Assembly (NCBI GenBank): GCA_015143295.1
Contig: CM026574.1
Span: 10,046,938 to 10,110,937 of the forward strand
Source of the DNA: Tetracentron sinense
Lineage: Eukaryota; Streptophyta; Magnoliopsida; Trochodendrales; Trochodendraceae
DNA length: 64,000 nucleotides
Direction of reading: 5' to 3'
Shown: one piece after another, positions 52,160 to 62,827 of the stretch
How positions within the stretch are numbered: position 1 is the stretch's first letter
Layout of the letters: each line of letters opens with the position of its first letter
Translations under genes and position numbers: made by a program
Notes under the pieces: model-generated
What the model was told of the DNA's origin: nothing
Seen by the model: the letters and a program-made list of their open reading frames with translations, nothing else
Database searches by the model: none

Positions 52160-53330
52160 TCTAACTCTCTTCCGCTCTTCTCTCTAATGATTCTCCAACC
52201 AAAGAGCCCATTATTGACGAACCTAAACCCCTTACTCAACCCTCCTCTTCTCTTTTGTTCCCCACTCTCAACCTCTCCAATCTCACTCACTTTCTCACTG
52301 TCAAGTTCAATGGGCTGAACTACCTTGTGTGGCGAAACCAAGTTCGTCCGTTCTTAATATCCCGAGTTCTATTTCGGTTTGTTAATATAAGCCAACCTCC
52401 TCCATCATCTCTCCTTCCTGACGGTAACACCAATCCAAATTTTATTCTCTAGGAACGATTTGATAACTATGGTACATTCTGCCTCAACTCAACTCTCACT
52501 AATGATGTTCTTGCTCAAATCGTTGGTCTCGACAACTCAAAATCTATCTGGGATCATCTTGCCTTAACCTTCAACCAAAAGTCTCAAGCTCACAAGATGC
52601 ACTTGTGCATTCAACTTCAATCCTTACGGAATGATCTTCCTCCATGACTGGATTTCTCAATCAGGCCAAGACAATTGTTGATTCTCTTACTTCAATCTAG
52701 GATGTTATAATTGACCATGATCCCACCATGTTTTTCATTGGTGGCCTCCCTTCGGATTATGAAGCCTTTATTACTATTGTAACAAATCACATTGAGCCCA
52801 TCACCTTTGAGCTTCGTTCACGCCTGCTTACACTCGAGTAATGCCTCATTCAGTTCCACCCCATGCAGATTCTGTACTTGTGGCTTTCAATAGGCAACAA
52901 AACCCGACTCAAGTCTCCTCATCATGTAGTCATGGTTCCTCGCACCGTGGTCATGGATTCTATCCACACCAACAACCACAATGCTCCCAAAGCCATGGAA
53001 ATCACCCGGGTATTCTCGCCACAGGGCCTCCTAAGTTTCGGCCTCCTCTCATTTGCCTAGATTTTGTACTTGTGAATTTCTATAGGCAACAACACCCAAC
53101 TCAGGTCTCCTCATTACGTGGTCATGGTTCCATGCACCGTGGCCATGGCTTCTCTCCACACCAACGACCACAACGCTCTTAAGACCGTGGAAACCACCAG
53201 GGTATTCTCGGCACAAGGCCTCCTCTCATTTGCCAAATCTTGCAAAAGACTGGCCATTCTACAGCCAATGCAACAAATTCCAACTCCCTCCACGGTTGAT
53301 ACAAATTCCAGTTTTAGGAAATGTGCGTTA
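52160..53330 (+). pseudogene. Copia gag remnant with a 192-bp internal duplication
   Basis: Frames give FLTVKFNGLNYLVWRNQVRP, then LNSTLTNDVLAQIVGLDNSK, matching UBN2-type gag, broken by stops (for example at 52450). At 52868 and 53060 the Gly/His/Ser-rich C-terminal part is repeated (period 192 bp). The second unit leads to a spoiled zinc knuckle near 53230. Confidence 0.7.
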
Positions 53331-53459
53331 ATCATCCCTATTTTTCTCTGAGTACATATTTTGACAAGGTGAGATCATTGCACCTAGTCTACGTTAGTCA
53401 AATTAACAAAATATGTTCGGTAAACACAAACAGGTTGCTATGTTGATTCGTGGAAGTTC

Positions 53460-54096
53460 AAACCATTTACGTGATGATCTGAGATGGCTAGCACGTGGTC
53501 CTTCAAAGATTGTGAGAAAATATTAGAGGTTTGTTGTCAATGGATTTCGGTTTCTCACAAAACAGTTGACAGTAAGAAGAAGACCTCAAATAGCGGCGTG
53601 GTCGTTATTGCACAGACTATGAGCTTTGCATCTATGAAGGATAAATCGCTGTGGATAGGGAATGTTACTTACTATGACGTTTTATAAGAAATCGTTGAAC
53701 TTGACTATTATGGTGGGAGAAAATTCGTTTTATTCAAGTGTGATTGAGTTGATGGTATGACCCAAAATTAGGGGTGTCAAGCAAGATGAGTTCCAGTTTA
53801 CGCTTGTTAATCTTCGTTGGTTGTTAAACACCGATGAACCTTATGTGCTACCTTCTCAAGCAATGAAAGTCTTTTATGTCGAAGACCCAATTGAAAAAGA
53901 CTGGCACATTGCTATTCAAATTGAACCCAAGGGCTTCTTTGACATGCAAGATGGAGTTTATTCACATATGGGAGAGGCATGCCTCCAAACAGAGCAACCA
54001 AACGTTGCAAATTTGGAAGACACTGGAGTTGATGTTGATCATATTACTGATCTTAGGGCAAATATTCCTGGGATAAGTGTTGATATATACTTCTAA
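53460..54096 (+). pseudogene. CACTA TNP2 transposase C-terminal fragment
   Basis: Contains DUF4216-like sequence DEFQFTLVNLRWLLNTDEPY and VLPSQAMKVFYVEDPIEKDW, which normally follows the transposase core. The frame shifts near 53686 and earlier. The catalytic core is absent. It is a remnant, not a gene. Confidence 0.7.
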
Positions 54097-54639
54097 TTAT
54101 CACCCAAACCGGGACTGAGGATGACCAGTCGAAAACGTCTGAGTCCGACGATTCTACCGAAGATAGCTATATACATGCTTAAAATTTAATTTGTATTATG
54201 AAATAATTATGTACATGAATATCTCATTGTTATGTTTTTTTTCATTCCTGTCATGTATATGAATGACTTGAGTTTCTTCCATGGGAGTTAGGCATAGGAG
54301 AGTATAGAAAGTGCTTATGTGATTAAGAACATTTTAAACATAAATGGGAAATCTAGAAATCCCATCTAAATCAAATGAATATACATTTTTAATATTTCTT
54401 TATAAGGGTCTGTTCTTATGCGAGACTTATACTGATGTGCTTACATTGTTGCTAAGAATTCATAAGTCCAGTACAATAACAAATGTGCTTACAATTCTTA
54501 GCAGCATTTATTAAATTGTTCTGAAATGACAGTCGAAGTGCAATGTTTGATTGTTTACTTGTAATGTTTCTATCCATTATTGTTGTTGCTTACATTGTTT
54601 TTTCCTCTATCACTCTGAAAGTTTTGTAGGGATGATTAT

Positions 54640-56210
54640 GTATGCGAGGAATAACTTGCGCCATAGTACTGGTATGTTATCCAACCAGACTAGGTCTTCC
54701 CAACTTGAGTATGGGAGTAGTTCCAGCATTGCTATGCCATCACAGCATGAGGGTGGGCCATCCCAGCAAGAGGGCAGGCCATCCCAACATGAGGGTGGAC
54801 AGACATCAGATAATTATAATTGGTGTCATTTCGCATTTTATGATTTTGATTGTTCATTTAAATAACTTGTGTCATTTAATTTGTGTAAATATTATCGATT
54901 TTTGTTTATTGTGTTTAGACCCTCTGCGGCGCAGGCGGACTAAGGGAGCAAATAAGGCCCATCCACCACCGTCACCAGGCCAGCCTAGCATCACTGTAGA
55001 GGTTAACGATGGGACAGCCCATCGGGTCTCATGTGGGTGCATTATCGCGGTTTATAGGGATATTGGGAAAGGATGAGGATATTGTCCCCTTCAATTATAA
55101 GGACTAGCGGCTTGTTCCCGACTCAGTGAAGCAGGATGTGTTGGATAGAGTCCTGGTAAGATATATGCTATCAATTGTATTTTAATTTGGTGCTTAGAAA
55201 ATGAATGTTTTGCCTTGATGCTCCAAACTATACCTTTTAACTTTAATCATTGTGATGTAGACGGTATTCAACATCCCGAGAGCGGATATTCGGGACTGGG
55301 TGGACAAGAAATGTGACGCTCTTTGGAAGGCTTGGAAGACAAGCCTATGGTCAAAATGACACAATCCATTGCCCTCACTTGACCAGCAGATGGCCCATGT
55401 AGATCATAGGACCATTCTCGAGCAGTGGAGAGAAATGGTGGTGTATTGGCAGACCGATGAGGCGGAGGTATGACTTTGAGATCTCACATTCTAGAGGTTA
55501 GCTTTTTTTCCTATCCATATAAACCTCATTTTAATATTTTTAGTCCTTGTCTCATTTTAGACTATGAGTCAATCGAATAGGGAGAACAAATCGCAACTCC
55601 AGATCTCTCATACGACAGGGACAAGGAGTTACGCTTAGTATAGGGCGGATGAGGTATGCTTAATCAAGAAGTAACTGTGATATATCAATGACTCTATATT
55701 TTCATTTCGACTATTATTTATAATGCGTTCTAACATTAAGACTATTTTTTTTGTTGATGAGGATAGCAAGCATGGGATCTGGAAGGACGGGAGCCTGACC
55801 GGATGTGAATGTTCAAGATTACACATGTTCGTCAAGATGAGACATTTGTTGATCGGGCATCAGAGGAGCTTTGGGTAAGTGTATGCATTACATTAAATGA
55901 TTCTTAAGAAATTTCATATTTGTCATTATTCTTATTTCACAATCAACGGTCTTTTGTGTATGTAGACACAGATGGATTAGCTGGTCAGCCAGCGTCCGAA
56001 GAGCACTACTAATAGCTCCGCTTGGAACGAAGTTTTTACCTAGGTTATGGGTCCGAACACACATGAGAGGTTCCGTACATATGGACTGGGTGTTACCCCT
56101 GCACAGTTCCACGCTCCAAATGCTTATCATTAGAGGAGGAGGGAAGAAGAATTAGCTGAGCTGAACCAGACTCTAGTGGCTACTACCGAGGACATGAGGA
56201 TGAGATGAGT
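54640..56210 (+). pseudogene. CACTA TNPA-like (Transposase_24) remnant
   Basis: Pieces such as LRRRRTKGANKAHPPPSPGQ (54930), VLTVFNIPRADIRDWVDKKC (55252), HVRQDETFVDRASEELW (55822) and RTYGLGVTPAQFHAPNAYH (56075) follow the order of this protein. Stretches of non-coding DNA between them look like its introns. In-frame stops are present. The product normally binds subterminal repeats of the element. Confidence 0.65.
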
Positions 56211-56539
56211 TCTTTAAACACCTGGCTGAATGTGTTTGAGGATTGGATGTCCCATATGAACGTTGGCTCACATTTTCCCTCCTATACAGGATCGACACCT
56301 GTTCCGGATCCAAACTCTACACAGCCTTTTGATGATCTCCTTTGACCCATGTTCTCTTTGACTTTGACTATTGATTTGCATGATACTCATACTCTTTCTT
56401 AGTATTACTATATGTTTATTGTTACCTTGCCTTGAAATATTTATTACCTTGATAATTTGCTGAGTTCTTACTATTACTATATGTTCTGGACTTATGCGAT
56501 TGATGCGATACATGTTTTTTGATTATGTTATGGAGATTA

Positions 56540-56890
56540 GGTTTTGGCTAGATATGAATGTGAATGGATGAGGGTGGAATAGGTGAGTTATTGAATTTGA
56601 ATGATGTGGGTGGAATAACTGAAAATGTGAATGGATATGGGTGGAATAACTGAGAATGTGAATGCAATGGATGAGTTGTTGAATGTGAATGCAATGGAAT
56701 GGAATGAATAGGATATTGCATGTGAATGGAATGGATATGTCTTGAATGTGAATGGTACATGTTTACAGGTACAAGATATGTCATGTGAATGAAATGGATG
56801 TGTTCTTGAATGTGAATGGTATGAATATGATATTGCATGTGAAAGGATATGGAATAGGCGGAATTAATCTGATATTGCATGTTTACAGGT
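56540..56890. repeat. Degenerate AATGTGAATGGA tandem repeats
   Basis: Many irregular copies of gaatgtgaatggatatgg-type units lie in the 3' non-coding part of the CACTA element. Confidence 0.7.
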
Positions 56891-56949
56891 GATGGAAACA
56901 TGTATACAGGTGTAGGAATGGAAATAGGTTTACATGTGCAGGTTTCAAA

Positions 56950-57375
56950 AAAAAAAAAAACGGCATTAGCGACAGCAAATAATCCATCGCTAATGAGTGA
57001 CGCTCATTAGAGACAGAAAAGGAACCATCACATTTGATAAGTAGAGACAGAAATATTTCCGTCATATTTGATTATTAGAGATGGAAACATTTCCATCACT
57101 AATTCTAAATTAGTGACAAATGTTTTTCCGTCACTAATTAGTGACGGAATTATTTCCGTTACAATTTCCTTTTCCATCACTAAACTCCTAGTTTAAATTG
57201 CCAACATTAGTGATGGAAACTTACCGTCGCTAATTAGCGACAAAAAGATATTTTCGTCTCTAATAACCTTTAGATACGATCGAATTAGTAATGGATTAGC
57301 GACAGACGAATTTTCATCTCTAATAATAATAGCGATGGAAAATTGTGCATTAGTGATGGAAATATTCCGTCATTG
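56950..57375. repeat. CACTA subterminal repeats
   Basis: Repeated direct and inverted copies of TTAGYGACRGAAA/TTTCCGTCRCTAA. These would be binding sites for a TNPA-type protein. Confidence 0.75.
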
Positions 57376-58117
57376 GTCGGTAGATTTCTTGTAGTAATCA
57401 TGCCTTAGTTGTAACTACGACAGAAACCCTTTGGATTCAATATGTCTTGCGTGACATTGGCATTCAACTCTTCTATCTGGCTTGTGTACTTTGTGACAAT
57501 GTTTGTGCTACTTATATGGTGGTCAATCCTATTTTTCATGCTCGCACAAAGCATATTAGGATTGACTATCACTTTGTTTGGGAGCATGTTATGCATAGTA
57601 CTTTGTATGTTCGCTTTGTTCCCACTTAGCATCAACTGGCAGACATTCTCACCAAAGCTCTTCAGCATCCACGATTTAGTTTCCTAAGGTTTAACAGAAT
57701 GCTTCCCTCAACATCAGATTGTGGGGGAGTATCAACCAAATCATAATTTACAGTAAAGGAAGGAAATCATTCCTTAACCTAGTTCCCTCCAACTATATGA
57801 TAACTCCATATAGCAACTAAATATGTATATTTTTCCAAAACTCTCTTTGATTAAAAGAGTAGTTGAGTTGTCCATGGATTCTTAGGAGAAAAATCCTTTA
57901 TATATACACAAATTGTAAATCCTCATAGTAGTGAAAACAAACATTTTATCCTTCAATTGTGTTCATGGGACCTATTGTTGCCTTACCTCTTTGTTCCTTG
58001 TATAGAAAATTATCTTTGATGATTTAGAGTGTTGTGTTGAGCCAAAAGTGGAAACCAGTGTGGACCACTAGAGCTTCTCATCCCGTCCCTCATTTATTTT
58101 TTGCCGATGGCCCAAAT

Positions 58118-58287
58118 GAGAAATGCTAGCCCTAATCTCAGTCAAACTCTACTCTCAGTCTCCACCAATCACTTGTCCATTCTTGATGAGAGAGAGTGCT
58201 TTGACCACCATAACTGATTTGAAAATGGATAGGTGGTTGGTGGAGGCTGAGAGTAGAGTTTGACCGAGAGTAGGGAAAGCACGCCTC
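58118..58287. mobile_element. Short MITE with long terminal inverted repeats
   Basis: Arms of about 50 bp mirror each other: gtcaaactctactctcag with ctccaccaatcacttgtcc on the left, and the inverse ggataggtggttggtggag and ctgagagtagagtttgac on the right. It interrupts the LINE just at its FADD box (LFFADG before, LADASANRVE after). The exact ends and target duplication are uncertain. Confidence 0.7.
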
Positions 58288-58743
58288 TTGCAGACGCTTC
58301 TGCTAATCGAGTGGAGATAATTATGGCTTGCTTTGAGGAGTTTTGTGGAGTGTCAGGTCAGAGTATCAGTGTTGTCAAATCAAAACCTTTTGTCTCGCCT
58401 AATTGCTCTAGATAGGTGGCCAGAAACTTTAGTGCTATGTGTGACATTCCTTTAATATCTAATTTGGGTATCTATTTGGGGAGTTTCCTTGCTGCACCAA
58501 ACAGTCATTAAGGCTACTCCTTATCGCATTGTGGAGAAAGAGCAGATACACTTGGCTTGTTGGAAGTCTCACCTTTTAAACTTCGCGGGAAGAACTCTCT
58601 TAATTCAATCTGTTATCTCTTCCATTTCTTGCTATACCATGCAAACCACTAAACTACTAGGGTCGAGGAATAATGTTGTGGACAAATGTCACAGAGGCTT
58701 TCTTTAGGGTGACACTGACATTAAAAAGAAGATTCACCAGGTT

Positions 58744-59065
58744 TTTTTTGGTAAACTCAATCATACCACAAGGCAATGACTGAAGGCAAAGACAAGGGAA
58801 TACTCACACCACCCAAGCAAACACACACACACACACACCACATGCAAACTCACACACACATACACACCACACACATGCAGCCCATGTAAGCTTCACCCTA
58901 GAGCTCCTCAAAACGGGTACCAACCGTTTGAGGTGCCAAGGAACTTATATGGGACAACATGCTCGGGTAGGAACCCGATGTGGGACTAAACACTCACCCT
59001 AAAGGTGTTCTAGTTTTTTTGGTAAACTCAATCATACCACAAGGCAATGACTGAAGGCAAAGACA
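58744..59065 (-). mobile_element. 322-bp retroposed unit with 13-bp target duplication and 51-bp terminal direct repeats
   Basis: Flanked by perfect gattcaccaggtt copies (58731-58743 and 59066-59078). The LINE reads through if the insert and one copy are removed. The plus strand starts with a T-run, so the element is on the minus strand with a short A-tail. Identical 51-bp blocks (ttttttggtaaactcaatc... to ...gaaggcaaagaca) sit at 58744-58794 and 59015-59065. The core holds (AC)n runs and cccgatgtgggactaaaca, the inverse of a typical TGTTTAGTCCCACATCGGG LTR/TRIM start. Confidence 0.75.
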
Positions 59066-59330
59066 GATTCACCAGGTTGGATGAGATTAATTGTGCAAAC
59101 CTAAAGACCATAGGGGGTTGGACATCAAGCAAATAAGTAAAGTAAATGAGACTACGTTAGCCAAAGTGGACTAAAAAATCATGACTGAGCAAGGAGAGGT
59201 TGTGGGTGAAGGTTATTAAGGGGAAGTATGCAATGAATTCACACTTCCTTGGTTGTCGAACCAATGCTTAGTCTTCTTATACTTGGAGGAGCGTGACCAA
59301 TTAGGAGTAGGAACTGCTGAAGTGTGGCCT

Positions 59331-59638
59331 TAGTTGGGTGTTAGGCAATGACAATACAATTAAATTTTGGACTGATGTGTGGATTGACAATACTCCTCTT
59401 AGCACAATTGCCACAACACCAATTACAGTAGAAGAAATGGAGAAATTTGTCATGGATTATGTTATGAGTATGATGATTGGAACTTAGTTGGGTGTTAGGC
59501 AATTACAATACAATTAAATTTTGGACTGATGTGTGGATTGACAATGCCCCTCTTAGCACAATTGCCACAACACCAATTACAGTAGAAGAAATGGAGAAAT
59601 TTGTCATGGATTATGTTATGAGTATGATGATTGGAACT
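59331..59638 (+). repeat. 154-bp tandem duplication inside the LINE
   Basis: Units 59331-59484 and 59485-59638 differ at only three positions that I can see, so the event is recent. 154 is not a multiple of 3 and shifts the LINE frame. Confidence 0.92.
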
Positions 59639-59739
59639 GGGATGCTATTGGGGACTTACTTTCCACGAATATTCAGCTCCATATTCATGCCGTTAAGGTT
59701 TTCCCCTCCATTGCTTTACAGGATCGACTTGTGTGGCGT

Positions 59740-60345
59740 GAGTTGAATTTGTTGTAAAAGTTAGAGATTATTGACCATGCTAACATATATGAAAACGAAA
59801 TTTAAATATTGCATATGAGACAAAAGCATTTTATCAATATCAAAAATCAATTTAACATAATCCTAAAAAATATAAGAAATTGAGAAACTTATTGATTAGA
59901 ATTTCGACTGAGGCACGATACTAAAATTGCTATCCTTAAACCGATTTCGCCTCTTTTGGAGTATCTCCCTTGATGTAAACAGGTTATGACGGCCGATCTC
60001 CAGGATTCAACAATCGCGGTCTAATAGCATGCACTCGCAAATTAGACTTACTAATGAACTTCTGATATGACACCCAACTCAAGAAAACCCAACTCAAAAT
60101 ATAAAAGAAAAAAGATGAAAAAACTCAACTTTTTTTCTCTACCAAAATCTTAAGAAAAAACCTTATTTATAATAGATTTCTCCCCAATGGACATTAATAA
60201 CCCAACTAATTAAAATGAGTTGCACGAAATTAAAAGTCATTTAAAATACAAAACAGTTACAAAATTAAGGCTTTAAAATGACATTAAAATTTGTATCATA
60301 AATTTAAAATAAATCCAACAGAATTCTAATGATTTTACCACGAGT
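59740..60345. other. AT-rich insertion in the LINE
   Basis: LINE homology stops after the FPSIALQDRLVW-like block (about 59740) and resumes near 60345-60430. The intervening DNA has no coding signal and no clear inverted repeats. Confidence 0.4.
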
Positions 60346-61365
60346 TTAGCATATAAGCTTTTGGACGGGGTTACTCCTAATGAGTTGGGGTATGATAATA
60401 TAGCTGGAAGAAGATTTGGAAACTATTGGGACCTCAAAGAGTAAATTTTTTCCTTTGGTTAGCTTGGCAGGACAAACTGTTGACTAATGAAGCGAGGCTG
60501 AAAGATAGTAGGTCTCGATCCTGTGGCTATGTTGTTGAGGACATTTTACACGTGTTAAGAGATTGTGCAAGGGCTAAAATAGTTTGGTTAATATTGGTTG
60601 AAAGCTCTGCCCAACAACTCTTTTTCTCGCTTGGGTTAGTGAAGTGGATTGATTACAATATTTTTGGGAATTCATGGAGCAATGGCTCAATCATTCATTG
60701 GCAGCTTACCTTCAGCCAAGCTACTTGGGCATTATGGCACTGGAGGAATTCATTAATCTTGGATTAACATTTTGCCCTCTCTAATACATTGGGAACTCTA
60801 ATTTTAACTCCGGTTAGGGAAGCAGATCCTTTGAAAAAGCTCAATCAAGAACTTTTTATTAGTTGGATTCCCCCTCTTTTGGGATGGATTAAGCTGAACC
60901 TAGATGGGTCCTCTAAGAGTAACCTGAGCTTGGCCAGTGGAGGAGACCTGCTTAGAGATGAATCTAACAGGTGGTTGAAAGGTTTTGCATACAATATTGG
61001 TATTTGTTCTGTTACCATGGCTGAACTATGAGCTATTTATCGTGGTCTCACCTTGGCTTGGAATGCAGGTTACAGACATGTAATTATTGAAATGGACTCC
61101 AAGTTTGTTGCTCTGATTCCGAGGGATCCTCATGGATATTTAACCAACGCCGATCATTACATAATTTTGAGGTCCTGGGCATGCAGACTGCTAAATGGGT
61201 ATAGGAAAGAAATTTCTTGACAGACTGACTTGCAAATCATGGTGTATGTTTTCCCATTGGCATGAAGATTTTCACGAATACTCTAATGATTTTAAGGTTT
61301 TGCTTAGAAATGATGTAATTGGGGCTACCACTCCTACAAGATCTTGTTGCCTTTGAAAAAAATGC

Positions 61366-62699
61366 TTAAAAACTCCCCAAATGCAATCTTACAAAGACGC
61401 ACGGTGGTGACATGCCCTCCAAATTTTCAAATTCCTTCCTTATTACTAATTCAGTGGGCCTTCATAATTTTTTAAGTTTTAATAGTATCCCCTCACCCCA
61501 ATTTTTTTTTAAAGTCTAATCTTAATACTGCCCCCCTCAAATCCCAATGAGTAGTGATTCCATTACTTAACTCACCCTGTGTCCTTGTGTCCATTTTAAC
61601 ACTCCTTTAACCCTGATTAAGCTTAACTAAATTAAAGTTAAGATTTTGTTTTTTTTGGATTGCTTAATTCTAGGGGTGAGTGAATCTTAACCACAATTGA
61701 TGATTATTTAAAAGTGGAGTATTTAAAAGTGGGGTGTGAACCAATGAGGATAGGTCATTTCATTACATAATGGAAACCGTGGATACTTAAGCATTATTTA
61801 ATCCCAATTGTTGTGAAACCAAACCCTCTACTTGTGGGCTAGCTTGATGCTTGGCTCATGTCCCAAGCTGTCTCTCTTATCTTCTTCATCTCATTCTCTT
61901 TTATATTTTATTTTTATTCTTTTCTTGTTTTTACAATATGGATTATACATATACGCTTAAGGATTTGGACCATTAGTTTTTTTTCTTCTCTAAATTATTT
62001 AGTTGCAAATAAAATTTAATTATTCAAATTTTAACACTGCAATTCTAATTGTAGTTGTTTACTCTTCATTTTTTTTAAACTTTACTAATTCAATACTTTA
62101 AATTGAGAAAAGATGAGAGGGAAAAAAAAAAAAAACAGAATCTCTTAGCGGCTGACACCAATGGCTTCTCTCGCTGGAATCTTAATCTCTTGATGGTCGG
62201 TGGCAATAGCTTCAGCAATATGACAACCTCACCGAAACCCTAAATTTATACAAATATGATTTTAATCAAATTTAAAAAAAGACCCTTGTTTTTCTTGTGA
62301 CTAGACCTTTTATTGGAATGCAGGAGTGACAAATCTTATGACGATGATGGACCAATTACTAAAAAAAATTATTCTAAGGGGTTACGTCCTCAAGGCTCAT
62401 AAATTTTTCGTGATACATGTACTTTGGCCCCCCTCCCAAAGGAAAAATTCCTAGCTCCGCCCCTGGTGGTGGAGACAATAAGTGTCAAACCATCTCTTAG
62501 GGTAGCACACCACGTGTTGCACCCACCTTGTCTGTGGAGAATTTTTTGGCCAAGTGCGTCTAGGACTAAGCATTCCTCAATGCCACACTAAGAGGTCCTT
62601 TATACAATAATTACATGTTACACATAGCAAGTTAATGTGATGTACCACAAATGTAATCCGTCGATCTAATAATCATTTCCATGAGTTCGTTTGCTCTTG
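61366..62699. other. Upstream DNA of the glucosidase II gene
   Basis: No gene is seen. The string ctagctccgcccctg ending at 62465 is the inverse of the CAGGGGCGGAGCTAG terminus of a common plant DNA-transposon family, but its partner end was not found. The acceptor-like tatttgcag at 62700-62708 could end a 5' UTR intron of the next gene. Confidence 0.35.
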
Positions 62700-62827
62700 T
62701 ATTTGCAGGGGTGTAGGAGAGCTTTGAACAGCTTTTCTTCTCGTCTTACCCTAACGAGAGAATCACTGATGAAGTCACGATCATGACTTCTGGTTAATCC
62801 AACTCAACTGTAAATCGAAACTCGGCC

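Larger units (their letters stand above)
53340..57396 (+). mobile_element. CACTA (En/Spm) transposon, 3' part, within the Copia element
   Basis: The left part matches the tail of a TNP2-type transposase (DDLRWLARGPSKIVRKY; then VKQDEFQFTLVNLRWLLNT and EPYVLPSQAMKVFYVEDPIE, 53460-53940). Next is a broken second gene of the Transposase_24 (En/Spm TNPA-like) type at 54900-56200. The 3' end has dense subterminal repeats (56950-57375) and the terminus tttcttgtagta (57385-57396), the inverse of the CACTACAAGAAA end with one change. No matching left terminus was seen near 53340, so the left side is deleted. Confidence 0.8.
51887..57965 (+). mobile_element. Copia retrotransposon inside the LINE, internally deleted and carrying a CACTA element
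   Basis: The 5' LTR at 51887-52089 and the 3' LTR at 57730-57965 share ggaaatcattccttaac, ctccaactatatgataactc and gtagttgagttg blocks and both end gtgttca. The primer site tggtatcagagc follows at 52090-52101. The polypurine tract gtgggggag is at 57721-57729. The 5' LTR lacks the first about 32 bp present in the 3' LTR. Gag (52170-53330) and the C-terminus of RNase H (57400-57700, HARTKHIRIDYHFVWEHVMH) remain. Protease, integrase and RT are missing; their place is taken by CACTA DNA. Confidence 0.85.
51290..61365 (+). mobile_element. L1-type LINE, degenerate, split by a Copia element and smaller insertions
   Basis: Left part 51290-51886: RT blocks ITLIPNVPNSENLSQFRPIS and LCNVSIKIISKVLVNRL, then SMKIDLEKAHDIISWSFLHS, stopping at the LRQG motif. 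The right part resumes at about 57966 with the DPL.PYLF-like block, then ASANRVEIIMACFEEFCGVS, HLACWKSHLLNFAGRTLLIQ, the LGNYNTIKFWTDVWIDNAPL block, a zf-RVT region (PQRVNFFLWLAWQDKLLTNE, 60432-60490) and an RNase H-like end (LLGWIKLNLDGSSKSN to SVTMAEL, 60870-61030). An A-rich run at about 61358 may be its tail. Multiple stops show it is inactive. Confidence 0.82.

Noticed and set aside
56268-57065. Minus-strand frames rich in His, Ser and Ile
   Set aside because: They reflect tandem AATGTGAATGG repeats of the CACTA 3' region.
61400-62465. DNA transposon bounded by ctagctccgcccctg at 62465
   Set aside because: A known terminus type, but no inverted partner or target duplication could be placed, so the body was not annotated as an element.
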